Assembly (NCBI GenBank): GCA_033764335.1
Contig: JANRJC010000026.1
Location: forward strand, 1-64,000
Origin: JAGQVA01 sp033764335
GTDB taxonomy: Bacteria; Bacteroidota; Bacteroidia; J057
Direction: 5' to 3'
DNA: 64,000 bases
In this document: piece by piece, positions 35,479-44,570 of the stretch
How positions within the stretch are numbered: the first letter of the stretch is position 1
How the letters are laid out: each line of letters begins with the position of its first letter
The notes under the pieces: generated by a model
Told to the model about the DNA's origin: nothing
What the model saw: only the letters and a program-made list of their open reading frames with translations
Database searches by the model: none
Translations under genes and position numbers: made by a program

Positions 35479-35545
35479 GCAGAGTAGTACGGGCGATGGC
35501 TTGTCCTCTCCCTATAAAGAGGGCGAGGACAAGCCATCGCTCTGC
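35479..35545. repeat. Long hairpin at the left end of the insert
   Basis: Perfect 16-bp arms gcgatggcttgtcctc (35493-35508) and its complement (35525-35540). Outer gcagag/ctctgc arms and inner ccct/aggg pairs extend it. It lies 30 bp inside the left repeat boundary and 110 bp before the AlbA_2 gene. Could be an element end, a dispersed repeat, or a terminator for the lipoprotein gene. The rest of 35546-35654 shows a smaller aactgc/gcagtt hairpin and no gene. Confidence 0.7.
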
Positions 35546-35654
35546 GAAGACATTCCCGTTCTGTCCCCATGTTGATCCAAAACTGCGACAAGCCGTGGCA
35601 GTTTTGCCATGGCAACACAATCTGTTTTTCCGGGATAAAGTGGCCTCAAAGATA

Positions 35655-37327
35655 ATGACTGAAAAAGAATTAAAGGGCATATTGAACCGATTGCAAAACC
35701 TGCCCGCAGAAAACGAGGTAGTGGAGCTTAAGGAAGCCAAGAGCACTTATGATTTTACAAAACTTGGAAAATATTTTTCAGCTCTGAGCAACGAAGCCAA
35801 CCTGAAAGGAAAGCCTTACGCCTGGCTTTTATTCGGTATTGAAAATAAGCATCACAAAATTGTTGGAAGTCAATTCCGCTCTGTTCGCAAAGATCTGGAC
35901 AGTCTGAAAAGTGAAATAGCCAATAAAACCACCAACCGGATCACTTTTGTTGAAATTTTCGAATTAAATTTGCAAGAGGGCAGAGTGGTAATGTTTCAAA
36001 TACCTGCTGCACCTAAAGGATTTCCAATTGCCTTTGAAGGACATTACTACGGTAGAGATAATGAAGAATTGGTACCGCTCAACTTGGAAGAATTAGAGCG
36101 TATCAGGGCAAAGGCGATTTCAGAAGATTGGAGTGCGGTTATTGTTCCCGGCGCAACTATTGATGATTTGGATACCACAGCCATTGCAGTGGCTCGTGCC
36201 AATTTCAAAAATAAATTTCCTGACAAGGCAGCCGAAATGGATGAATGGGATGATATAACGTTTTTGAACAAAGCCAAAATCACGATTAAAGGACAAATGA
36301 CCCGAACAGCTATTTTGTTGTTGGGAAAAGAAGATTCGGAGCATTTTATCAGCCCTGCTGAAGCAAAAATCCGCTGGCTGTTGAAAGATGCCAAAGGAAA
36401 TGACAAAGATTATATGATCGTGGGCTGTCCGCTATTACTAGCAGTTGACAAAGTATATACAAAAATCAGAAACCTGAAATACCGCTACATGAAGGGAGAC
36501 ACTTTATTCCCCGATGAGGTTGACCAATACGAGCCTTATACCATGAGAGAGGCATTAAATAACTGCATTGCCCATCAGGATTATACCCGACACGGAAGAA
36601 TCAATGTGGTGGAATTAGAAGACCAACTGGTTTTACCAACCTTGGCAGTTTTATTCCCGGCTCAGTAGAAAAAGTAGTAAAAGAAGACGCACCGGAAGAG
36701 CATTATCGCAATCGCTTTCTGGCTACAGCTATGTTTAACCTGAAAATGGTGGACACGGCGGGCGGTGGCATTCGTAAAATGTTTAACTATCAGCGTAGCC
36801 GATTCTTCCCAATGCCTGACTACGATATTAGTAAGGATCGGGTGAAAGTAACAATTACAGGCAAAGTTCTGGATATGGCTTATGCAAAATTGCTAGCAAG
36901 AAATCCTACTTTAACCCTAAACGAAATAATCATATTGGATAAAGTACAAAAGAAAGTTTCACTCACTCTGGAAGAAGAAAAACATTTGAAAAGTCATGGG
37001 TTAATAGAAGGCAGAAAACCTAATTTTTTTATTTCACTTGGATTAGCAAAAACCACCGGACAGAAGGCTGTTTACACTAAAAACAAGGCATTTGATAAGT
37101 CTTATTATCTGGATTTAATTGAAAAAGCCATTAGGGAACACAGCTTTGTTGAACGAAATGATGTGGATGAGTTATTATGGAATAAACTACCTGAATGGAT
37201 GAACGAAAAACAAAAGAAAATCAAGATTAACAACCTTTTATCTGAACTCAGAAGGAAAGGGATAATCAAAAATGAAGGCAGCGATACCAAACCAAAATGG
37301 GTTCTAATAAGTCCAGAAATTAATTAG
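35655..37327 (+). pseudogene. Frameshifted AlbA_2 / GHKL ATPase gene
   Basis: A gene for about 557 residues broken by one missing base. The first part (35655-36668) has an AlbA_2 domain (NEVVELKEAKSTYDF, YAWLLFGIENK) and GHKL-like motifs (TMREALNNCIAHQDYTRHG), then derails after EDQLV. Adding one T to the run at 36631-36634 restores GSFIPGSVEKVVKEDAPEEH and joins the second part through 36731-37327, whose lid motif is DTAGGGIRKMF and which ends in a winged-helix-like region. The restored length is an exact multiple of three. It differs clearly from the 14142 paralog. Either a recent mutation or a sequencing error in a T run. The gene lies inside the insert flanked by the 111-bp repeats. Confidence 0.85.
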
Positions 37328-37380
37328 AGCTTATTAGAGTATCTATTAGAGAATGAAAACACCAAAATAAATAGTGTTGA

Positions 37381-37491
37381 GACGTATATATCGTCGCCAA
37401 AAACGGTAAGGCCGCACCGGGGCAGATGTTGTATGTGATGTTGCAGGTAGTTTTTGGTACAAAACCGGCGATGTAGAGGAAGGGTTTGTTG
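37381..37491 (+). repeat. 111-bp direct repeat, copy 2 (displaced gene 3' end)
   Basis: A start-less fragment that still encodes the terminal DVYIVAKNGKAAPGQMLYVM and the rest of the lipoprotein's C-terminus with its stop. It begins immediately after the insert and ends exactly where copy 1 ends. Three attagag heptamers (37323, 37333, 37345) lie just upstream; 37492-37526 is empty. Confidence 0.92.
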
Positions 37492-37526
37492 CTGATAATA
37501 GAAATGTAGGATAATAAAACAAAGAC

Positions 37527-38225
37527 TCACTTCGGCAAAAACCATATTGCCTTAGCAGCTCCGCAAAGTTTTCCTCCGGCGGTAAATATCGCTGTGCCGG
37601 AAAACAATTTCCGGCCTTCCTGGCCTTCTTTCCAGCCGATGACAATGTGGGGAGCATCTATGATGACGGGTGATAGGATTTCGGCGGAGAGTCTCCCGAG
37701 CAGGGTCGGCCCGTAACGTTCCTCTGCGGTGAAGGCTCCGGGGCAATCAAGTGCAGCCCATATAAATTCGCGTTTTGCAAATCCTTTGCCATCGTCCAGC
37801 GATTTGTCGGGAGTCCAGGGAGACGCGACGATTTCCCGGTTTTTGACTTTGCCCGGAAAAATGCAAAGCCCATCCCCCGGTTTGCGACTGGGGCCACAGA
37901 CAAAACAGCCGGGGAAAGCGTGATGTCGAAAACCACTATAAAACGGAACGGCGGCCTGCGCTTCCTCGAAGTCGGGAGGTTGGGGGATATCCAGCGAAAA
38001 GGAGGTTGTTTTTGCCTCTGCCACCAGGATGTCCCCGTACATAAGCCTTCGATAATCGTCGGCCTCGGACAAAATTTTCAGGGGCACCTCCAGTGGCGGC
38101 GGAATACGTAAAGTTACCTCTGAGGGGCCTTCAAAATAGGCGCCGAGGCGCCCTGAAATATACCCGCCGTTGGCGGAGTCGGGCGGGCCGCAAAAGCGGC
38201 GGTTTACGATGATTTCGGAAATCAT
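37527..38225 (-). CDS. Probable hotdog-fold (thioesterase-like) protein
   Basis: A 232-residue soluble protein. The start RFCGPPDSANGGYISGRLG and the segment HHAFPGCFVCGPSRKPGDGL resemble a family of double-hotdog, thioesterase-like proteins in which a Cys/Gly-rich loop precedes the second half. No classical catalytic Asp/Glu could be assigned with confidence. Its start ATG is 6 bp after the stop of the upstream membrane-protein gene, so it is last in a minus-strand run from 40696. Function is tentative. Confidence 0.55.
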   Translation of the reverse strand: MISEIIVNRRFCGPPDSANGGYISGRLGAYFEGPSEVTLRIPPPLEVPLKILSEADDYRRLMYGDILVAEAKTTSFSLDIPQPPDFEEAQAAVPFYSGFRHHAFPGCFVCGPSRKPGDGLCIFPGKVKNREIVASPWTPDKSLDDGKGFAKREFIWAALDCPGAFTAEERYGPTLLGRLSAEILSPVIIDAPHIVIGWKEGQEGRKLFSGTAIFTAGGKLCGAAKAIWFLPK

Positions 38226-38231
38226 GGATCC

Positions 38232-38969
38232 TCAAATTTTATCCTTTGCCCGGCGGGAACGTTCATAATCACTTTGTTTAAGGGGATTTTTGGTAGAACC
38301 CGTAATCACGTAACCCAGTTTTATGGACCAATAAAGATGCCCCCGTATCCCGACTCCCTCCACTTGATCCCGACTCCCTCCCCAGTCAAACCAACCCGGG
38401 GAAAAGGCCTGCTCATTGACCGTTTCGTGGGTAGCAGTAATATGTTTGATCCCTGCACCGGTATAAAATTGTAAAATCATTTTTTCTATAATCCGAAACT
38501 GTAAGCCAAAATGGAGATTTGTTCCCACAGACTTTACCACAATATCTGATCGGTCATAAGACCACTGCGACCCGTCCCGCCAATACCAACTGTCAAACCG
38601 CGTATAAGACTCCGGATGGTAAAAAAATTGAAACCCTAAAATAGGCTCAATGTACTGAAAATGGTAAGCCGGGTGGAAATTCACCGCGATTCGCAATTTG
38701 GTATAATTATAGTTAAATCGCCCCAGTGACTCCGGTGAATTTTCCCAGACATATACATTCAACTTCAGTCCATAGTCGGCTTCGATAGCAACAGCCGGTA
38801 TGGGACGGTATTCCAATCCCGCAAAAAAAGCGGGCCTTTCCAGAGCGGACCAACTAAGTAAATCCGTTTTTACAATGAACTTGGGATAGGTAAACATGGG
38901 AGCTTCCTGGCTCCAAAGGCTTTGCGCGAGAAGAATAAATGCAGATAACAAAAGATTGTGCAGATACAT
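38232..38969 (-). CDS. Putative outer-membrane beta-barrel protein
   Basis: A 245-residue exported protein (signal peptide residues 1-20, LWSQ). Alternating hydrophobic strands and many Tyr/Trp (FIVKTDLLSWSAL, YNYTKLRIAVNFHPAYHF, NLHFGLQFRIIEKMILQFYTG split across strands) fit a small outer-membrane barrel, similar to DUF3575-type proteins. The C-terminal tail is basic and not barrel-like. No partner specificity can be inferred. Confidence 0.6.
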   Translation of the reverse strand: MYLHNLLLSAFILLAQSLWSQEAPMFTYPKFIVKTDLLSWSALERPAFFAGLEYRPIPAVAIEADYGLKLNVYVWENSPESLGRFNYNYTKLRIAVNFHPAYHFQYIEPILGFQFFYHPESYTRFDSWYWRDGSQWSYDRSDIVVKSVGTNLHFGLQFRIIEKMILQFYTGAGIKHITATHETVNEQAFSPGWFDWGGSRDQVEGVGIRGHLYWSIKLGYVITGSTKNPLKQSDYERSRRAKDKI

Positions 38970-38980
38970 GGGGCAGAAGT

Positions 38981-39571
38981 TTAGGGTTTATGTTCATTTT
39001 CCGCAACCGCTTTCAGGCTGGCAAAAAAATCCTCCCCGTACTTGCGTATCAGGGCATCTTTGACAAATTCAAATACCCGAATGCCGTTGTTTTTTCCTTT
39101 TACACAGGCCGCCGCACAAATATCCCAGCGGTCATAGTTGAGCACTTCGTGGTAACGAGATTGGGAAATGCGTATGGGATATAAGTGACAGGAAATGGGT
39201 TTGCGGAAATTGATTTTCCCGGCTTCATAAGCCTGCTCAATTCCACAAAGTGCAATCCGATCCGGAGTATAAGTTACATAGGCGCATTCTCGGTCATTGA
39301 CCAACGGAGTAGAATAACCTCCGGTAAAATCTGCTACGGAGGTTCCCTGCTCGGCGATAGCGCGTTTTCCTTCCGGGCGAAGGAAGGGTTCTACCTGGTC
39401 AAAGATTTCGGCAAGGATCGAAAGCTCATCGTCTTCCAGCGGAGCTCCCAGATCACCTTCGACGCAACAGGCTCCTTTACACCGAAGGATGTCGCAGGCA
39501 AATAACTCATCCAGGACTTCGCCGCTGACAAGTTTGTCTTCAATCTGGATAATACTGGATGATTTGGCCAT
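38981..39571 (-). CDS. DUF3109 family protein
   Basis: A 196-residue cysteine-rich protein. The conserved cysteine clusters are CDILRCKGACCVEGD, ECAYV, LCGIEQA, SCHLYPIRIS and WDICAAAC, which match DUF3109 and resemble an iron-sulfur or zinc-binding YkgJ-like protein. Cytosolic. Function not established for the family. It lies 33 bp downstream of the AlkC-like gene. Confidence 0.88.
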   Translation of the reverse strand: MAKSSSIIQIEDKLVSGEVLDELFACDILRCKGACCVEGDLGAPLEDDELSILAEIFDQVEPFLRPEGKRAIAEQGTSVADFTGGYSTPLVNDRECAYVTYTPDRIALCGIEQAYEAGKINFRKPISCHLYPIRISQSRYHEVLNYDRWDICAAACVKGKNNGIRVFEFVKDALIRKYGEDFFASLKAVAENEHKP

Positions 39572-39604
39572 ATAGGAAATGAATATACTTATTTAACGGG
39601 AAAG

Positions 39605-40696
39605 TTATTTGTTTTCAACCGCAAAAACGGTCGTGATTTTCTCTTCGCCATTGACGAGGATGGCAATTTTGTGTTCACCGGGATAATGTTTGCGTGTAGT
39701 CATGTCCCGGAAAGTGTATTTTTTGGTAAAAGAGAAGGGTTTTCCTCCTTCAAAAAAATTCTCGGTAATCTGGAAAATTTTGCGGGAGAGGGATCCATTT
39801 GCTTTGACAAACCCCAAGGCGTATTCGATGCGTAGTTTTTGAGGTTGGGGCGAATGATGGATTACCTCAAAGGAAAAACTAATTTCTTCTCCCATTTGCA
39901 GGAGCTTCGGCAAAACTTGGAGATTTCGGGCTTCCACGGTATAAGGATTTCCAAAACCAAACAACATCAGTGCGCGGGTATCGCCGTTCTTAAGCAGAGT
40001 GCGGCAGGCTCTTTTGAGAATCCAGTCGGTGTGTGCATGAGTGCCTATCCAGTTTTCAGCCGTTTCGAGGACACGCTGCGGGTGATCTTTGGAAATATCA
40101 TTTAGATTGTTGGCTACACTTTTTCGCACATACAAGGAAGGGTCTGCCTTTAGATTTTCCAGAATGGGGAAAATGAGAGAAGGGTCTTTCTTAAAAGCTG
40201 GCAGGGCGATTGCCCAGGGGAGCCGGGGGCGGCAACCTTCACTGGCCAGGCGGCGCACGTGTTCGTTTTCATGCGTTGACCATTCCCGCATTTGCATCAT
40301 CATCCGTTCCGGCTGAGCGAGGATAAAAGGCCTTATGGCAAATTCCGAACTGGAAAAACGGGTAAAAAACTCCAGCGCAGGCAGAGACGCCTCCCAGTCG
40401 TGCATCCCATACAATTCTACGAAGTCCGGAAAAAACATACATTCAAACCCATATCGTTGTTGTGCAGCAACGGGTTTAAGGATTTCCAGCGTCTCGCGGT
40501 AAGGCAGGGCAATGGTAGCGTGTAAACTCCGGGTAATGTGACGGAGGCGGTCTTTGAGTTCACGGTTTTCCCATTGGTCATCGTAAATGCGGGTCATAAA
40601 ACCTTCTGCATCAAAGTTGACATATACCGATTGAAAACTGCGAACCAGAGAGCGGAAAAATTTTTCGTTATAAAGATTTTTAAGAGGTTCTGGCAT
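39605..40696 (-). CDS. AlkC-like DNA alkylation repair protein
   Basis: A 363-residue HEAT-like-repeat protein of the AlkC/AlkD DNA glycosylase superfamily. The helical repeats (about 1-260) include PRLPWAIALPAF and YVRKSVANNLNDISKDHP, typical of the DNA-facing concave surface. A C-terminal Ig-like domain (about 270-360, KLRIEYALGFVKANG, RDMTTRKHYPGEH) marks the AlkC-like subgroup. These excise cationic alkylated bases such as 3-methylcytosine or 3-methyladenine. First gene of a minus-strand run that continues to DUF3109. Confidence 0.82.
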   Translation of the reverse strand: MPEPLKNLYNEKFFRSLVRSFQSVYVNFDAEGFMTRIYDDQWENRELKDRLRHITRSLHATIALPYRETLEILKPVAAQQRYGFECMFFPDFVELYGMHDWEASLPALEFFTRFSSSEFAIRPFILAQPERMMMQMREWSTHENEHVRRLASEGCRPRLPWAIALPAFKKDPSLIFPILENLKADPSLYVRKSVANNLNDISKDHPQRVLETAENWIGTHAHTDWILKRACRTLLKNGDTRALMLFGFGNPYTVEARNLQVLPKLLQMGEEISFSFEVIHHSPQPQKLRIEYALGFVKANGSLSRKIFQITENFFEGGKPFSFTKKYTFRDMTTRKHYPGEHKIAILVNGEEKITTVFAVENK

Positions 40697-40733
40697 AGTG
40701 CTGGATACTTACCGTTCAAAGCTAATCTTTTTT

Positions 40734-40741
40734 TATCTTAG
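40734..40741 (+). promoter_or_regulatory. Candidate -7 box of glycosyltransferase gene
   Basis: TATCTTAG at 40734-40741 after a T-rich run, 23 bp before the ATG at 40765. Identical to the box before the gene at 31963. Confidence 0.4.
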
Positions 40742-40764
40742 CTGCATAGTGATATTTTTCCTTT

Positions 40765-41619
40765 ATGCCGCCATTACGGGTTCCTTCATGGGTTTATGCT
40801 CACCGATTTGTTTACAATAGTCTGGAAGACGCTCCGGTAGGCGATCTCATGCGTATCCGCCTGGGATTGTTGCGGTTTCGGGCAAAAGATCCGCTCGTCT
40901 CCATTGTAATACCTGCTTATAACGAAGCTTCCCGCATTCTGCATACCCTTTCTTCGATTTCCCGGTTGAAGATTGCCGACATTTACCCTACGGAGCTAAT
41001 CGTGGTAAACGACGCCAGTACCGATCAGACGCAGGAAATGCTGAATGCGCTGGGCGTAAAAACCGTCGAACTCAAAGAAAACCGCCGCCAGAAAGGAGCG
41101 CGGCAGATAGGATTGACAATGGCCCGTGGCAAATATCTTTTACAGGCCGATGCCGATACCCTTTATCCCGAGGGTTGGGGAATTCCCTATATAGAAACCT
41201 TAAAAGATCCCTCGGTGTCACTTGTTTACGGAAACCATGCCTTTATTCCCGGCCCTCAAAATTCACGGCTGGTCATGTTTTTTCATGAATTTTCGGGAGA
41301 AATCCTTTATCGGCTCCGCAAACACAACCGCGAGTATATCAATGTACACGGGTTTAACTCGGCTTTCCGGCGGGAAGACGGAATACGACACGGAAGTTAC
41401 GACCACACGCCTACCGGCAGCGAAGACGGGCACATGGCCCTGATGCTTTCCCGTATCGGGCGTTTACACTATCTCGGCGTTTCTGACGCGCTCGCATGGA
41501 CGAGTGACCGGCGTATTATGGCCGACGGAGGCGTATGGAAGGGATATGTCAAACGATTTAACCGCGAAAGCAGTCGCTTGCGGGAGTATATGTTTGCCGG
41601 CAAAAGAACCGAACCTTGA
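40765..41619 (+). CDS. Family 2 glycosyltransferase
   Basis: A 284-residue GT-A glycosyltransferase. The catalytic half begins after a 40-residue leader: VSIVIPAYNEASRI, VVNDASTDQT and LLQADADTLYP (D-x-D). A later acidic segment, PTGSEDGHMALML, holds the probable catalytic base. No membrane segments. Divergent from the AlkC-like gene and convergent with the secreted protein at 41626, with 6 bp between stops. Donor and acceptor unknown. Confidence 0.85.
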   Translation: MPPLRVPSWVYAHRFVYNSLEDAPVGDLMRIRLGLLRFRAKDPLVSIVIPAYNEASRILHTLSSISRLKIADIYPTELIVVNDASTDQTQEMLNALGVKTVELKENRRQKGARQIGLTMARGKYLLQADADTLYPEGWGIPYIETLKDPSVSLVYGNHAFIPGPQNSRLVMFFHEFSGEILYRLRKHNREYINVHGFNSAFRREDGIRHGSYDHTPTGSEDGHMALMLSRIGRLHYLGVSDALAWTSDRRIMADGGVWKGYVKRFNRESSRLREYMFAGKRTEP

Positions 41620-41625
41620 TCAGAA

Positions 41626-42615
41626 TCAGCGCAGCGGTTTGCCATTTGCCGTAAAAGCCCTGCCCTGCGGGACTACCTCCCCGGCCCATACGGTCCAGCC
41701 CCGTGCGTAAGCTTCTACGGTTTTTAGTGGCCCATATCCCTCCGGAACGGGTTTGCGCGAGCCTCCGCCCTGAAACCAGGGCATGTCGTACTGCCCGATG
41801 CCAAATGAAGATTCCTTTTCCCGGAAAATAAGACCTTCCCTTTGTCCCACGAGAACCCATTTTCCCTCGGAAGCAGAAGGTTTGGCAACATAAGCGCGGA
41901 TATAACCGTCGGCATTGGGAACACCGGAACTATTTACACTATTAAGCCTGACAATCTGCGTGAGTCCCCACCATTCTCCCTCCGTAAGCCGGACTCCGCT
42001 GCCGTCGGGCCAGGTGTAGATTTGCCGGTTGCCGTAAATTTCACCTTTCTGAGGCAGCGATTGGACGTATGAATAATCCCCGATGGCGGCGGTTTGCCGC
42101 GTTGTATCCATTTTTCCCGGAGGAATCGTCTTTCCGTTTTCGTCCACATCCGCCCAAAACATGACGATGGAGGCAAAACCGTTTCCACTCATGCTGTCCA
42201 ATGCGACATCCTGCTGCGACTTAAAAGAATTGGGAAGTTTGCCCGCGCGGGTTTGAGCGAAAAAACCTTCCGGAAAAAAAATGTACATTTGCCCGGTATA
42301 AGCAGCGGAATCACCTTGCAGATTGGCATTGACATACCAAAAATCACCGCTGGCACCGATATGGCCTTTTTCCATTACCCTTACCGCAACTTTCTGACTG
42401 TCGAGGGTGCGCCAAAAAAAAGAACCCGGTTTGTAGTTTTTTATCCGTTCTCCTCCCTGGTAAAGTAGTGATTCAACATCCGAAAGCATAAATTCACGGT
42501 CGGAAAAAGTATCAATCTGCCAGACCAGTTCAGGCGAGGGAACCCATAATTCTTGCGCTTTCAACAACTGTGGAAAAACAATAAAGGAGATAAGCAGGTA
42601 CGTTTGTATATTCAT
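41626..42615 (-). CDS. Secreted protein, possibly PL14-like jelly roll
   Basis: A 329-residue exported protein (signal peptide about 1-20, LLKAQ). The centre has features reminiscent of PL14-type polysaccharide lyases: AGKLPNSF, GFASIVMFWADVDENGK, a tyrosine-containing YSYVQ strand and EWWGLTQIVRLNS with a DGYIRAYV strand. The match is by pattern only and no active-site residues can be assigned securely. The C-terminus PQGRAFTANGKPLR is not a T9SS domain. Single gene. Confidence 0.5.
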   Translation of the reverse strand: MNIQTYLLISFIVFPQLLKAQELWVPSPELVWQIDTFSDREFMLSDVESLLYQGGERIKNYKPGSFFWRTLDSQKVAVRVMEKGHIGASGDFWYVNANLQGDSAAYTGQMYIFFPEGFFAQTRAGKLPNSFKSQQDVALDSMSGNGFASIVMFWADVDENGKTIPPGKMDTTRQTAAIGDYSYVQSLPQKGEIYGNRQIYTWPDGSGVRLTEGEWWGLTQIVRLNSVNSSGVPNADGYIRAYVAKPSASEGKWVLVGQREGLIFREKESSFGIGQYDMPWFQGGGSRKPVPEGYGPLKTVEAYARGWTVWAGEVVPQGRAFTANGKPLR

Positions 42616-42677
42616 GTTGGGTAAATGATTTTGTGCTAATTTTTATTGCAAAATAATTCTTGTATTGGTAATTTGCC

Positions 42678-42685
42678 TATATTTT
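42678..42685 (+). promoter_or_regulatory. Candidate -7 box of parE
   Basis: TATATTTT at 42678-42685, 17 bp before the chosen parE ATG, supports starting translation at 42703 rather than at the open frame's upstream end at 42646. Confidence 0.35.
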
Positions 42686-42702
42686 TAGTAAAAACACATT
42701 CT

Positions 42703-44568
42703 ATGTCGAATACTCCTGTATATAACGAAGATAGCATTAAATCCCTTGACTGGCGCGAACATATCCGGTTGCGGCCCGGTATGTATATAGGAAAACTCGG
42801 CGACGGGTCTTCACCCGATGACGGGATCTATATATTGGTAAAGGAAGTGATAGACAACTCCATTGACGAGTATGTCATGGGGAATGGGAAACGCATTGAC
42901 ATTGAAGTAAAAACGGGCGAAGTGGTCGTTCGGGACTATGGCCGGGGGATTCCGCTGGGGAAAGTAATCGAATGCGTATCGAAAATAAATACCGGGGGTA
43001 AATACGACTCCGAAGCGTTCAAAAAATCGGTGGGCCTCAATGGTGTGGGTACCAAAGCGGTCAACGCACTGTCTTCCTATTTCCGGGTAGAATCGGTTCG
43101 CGATGGCAAAAAGAAAGTAGCCGAGTTTGAGCAGGGGGAATTGTTAAACGACCACAAAATCGTTCCATCAAATGAGGAGCAGGGCACGACGGTTATTTTT
43201 CGGCCTGATCCAAGCGTGTTTCGCAATTATCGGTTTATACCGGACTACCTGACCAATCAGATTTGGAACTACGCCTATCTGAATGCCGGGCTTTCCTTGT
43301 ACCTCAATGGGGAAAAATATTATTCCAAAAATGGCCTTCTGGATCTTCTTACCCGAAAAACCGAGCAGGAAGAAACTCGTTACCCGATTATTCACCTTTC
43401 CGGGTACGATATCGAGGTTGCGATTACCCACGGAAATTCCTACGGAGAGGAATATTACTCTTTTGTCAACGGGCAATATACTTCGCAGGGCGGGACGCAC
43501 TTGCAGGCCTTCCGCGAGGCCGTAGTCAAGGCAGTACGCGATTTTTATAATAAAAATTTTGATACAACCGACATCCGCGCTTCGATCATTGCGGCGGTGA
43601 GTGTGCGTATTCAGGAACCTGTATTTGAATCTCAAACCAAAACCAAACTCGGATCACTTAATGTAGCACATGAGGGGCCTTCGGTGCGAACCTTTGTCAA
43701 CGATTTTGTCACCAAAGAACTCGACAATTACCTGCACAAACATCCGGAGATTGCCGAGGCACTGCAAAAAAGAATCCAGCAGTCGGAACGTGAACGCAAG
43801 GAAATCGCCGGAATCAAAAAACTCGCCAACCAACGCGCCAAAAAGGCAAACCTTCATAACAAAAAACTCCGCGACTGCCGTTTTCACCTCTCCGACAAAC
43901 GCGCCGAGGACGAAAAAAAATTGGCATCTACTCTCTTTATCACCGAAGGAGACTCCGCCAGTGGCTCCATCACCAAAGCCCGTGATGTCAATACACAAGC
44001 CGTTTTCAGCCTCCGGGGAAAACCGCTCAACTGCTTTGGCCTCACCAAAAAAGTAGTGTATGAAAATGAAGAATTTAACCTCTTACAGCATGCACTCGAT
44101 ATAGAAGACGAACTCGATAACCTCCGCTACAACAACGTGGTCATCGCTACCGATGCCGACGTGGACGGAATGCATATCCGACTTTTATTACTTACCTTTT
44201 TCCTTCAGTTTTTCCCCGACCTCGTCAAAACCGGACATTTGTACATCCTCGATACACCGCTTTTTCGGGTGAGGAATAAGAAAAAAACCATCTACTGCTA
44301 TTCCGATGAGGAGCGTTTGGCGGCTATTGCCGAACTAGGTGCCAAGCCGGAAATCACGCGGTTTAAGGGATTAGGGGAAATTTCTCCGGACGAATTTGAG
44401 CAGTTTATCGGGAAAGACATTCGCCTTCAGCCGGTAATGCTTCAAAAAGAAACCTCTATTCAAAACCTCCTGAGTTATTATATGGGAAAAAATACTCCCG
44501 ACCGGCAGGATTTTATCATCGCAAACCTGCGGCTGGAAAAAGATACCGCAGAGGTAATCGCAGTATAA
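42703..44568 (+). CDS. parE: DNA topoisomerase IV subunit B
   Basis: A 621-residue type IIA topoisomerase ATPase subunit. GHKL motifs: KEVIDNSIDEY, DYGRGIPLG and GLNGVGTKAVNALS. Transducer domain follows. The TOPRIM domain has ITEGDSASGS and the metal-binding DADVDGMHIR. The length and lack of a GyrB-type insertion favour ParE over GyrB. Its ParC partner is not next door: a metallo-beta-lactamase-fold gene follows 2 bp after the stop. Confidence 0.92.
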   Translation: MSNTPVYNEDSIKSLDWREHIRLRPGMYIGKLGDGSSPDDGIYILVKEVIDNSIDEYVMGNGKRIDIEVKTGEVVVRDYGRGIPLGKVIECVSKINTGGKYDSEAFKKSVGLNGVGTKAVNALSSYFRVESVRDGKKKVAEFEQGELLNDHKIVPSNEEQGTTVIFRPDPSVFRNYRFIPDYLTNQIWNYAYLNAGLSLYLNGEKYYSKNGLLDLLTRKTEQEETRYPIIHLSGYDIEVAITHGNSYGEEYYSFVNGQYTSQGGTHLQAFREAVVKAVRDFYNKNFDTTDIRASIIAAVSVRIQEPVFESQTKTKLGSLNVAHEGPSVRTFVNDFVTKELDNYLHKHPEIAEALQKRIQQSERERKEIAGIKKLANQRAKKANLHNKKLRDCRFHLSDKRAEDEKKLASTLFITEGDSASGSITKARDVNTQAVFSLRGKPLNCFGLTKKVVYENEEFNLLQHALDIEDELDNLRYNNVVIATDADVDGMHIRLLLLTFFLQFFPDLVKTGHLYILDTPLFRVRNKKKTIYCYSDEERLAAIAELGAKPEITRFKGLGEISPDEFEQFIGKDIRLQPVMLQKETSIQNLLSYYMGKNTPDRQDFIIANLRLEKDTAEVIAV

Positions 44569-44570
44569 TT

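Noticed and set aside
35457..35654. 66-codon N-terminal extension of the AlbA_2 gene
   Set aside because: Reads through the hairpin and lacks family sequence; the ATG at 35655 begins the domain.
35338..37491. Insert considered as an insertion sequence
   Set aside because: No transposase, no terminal inverted repeats at the edges, and the flanking repeat is 111 bp of gene sequence, much longer than a target duplication.
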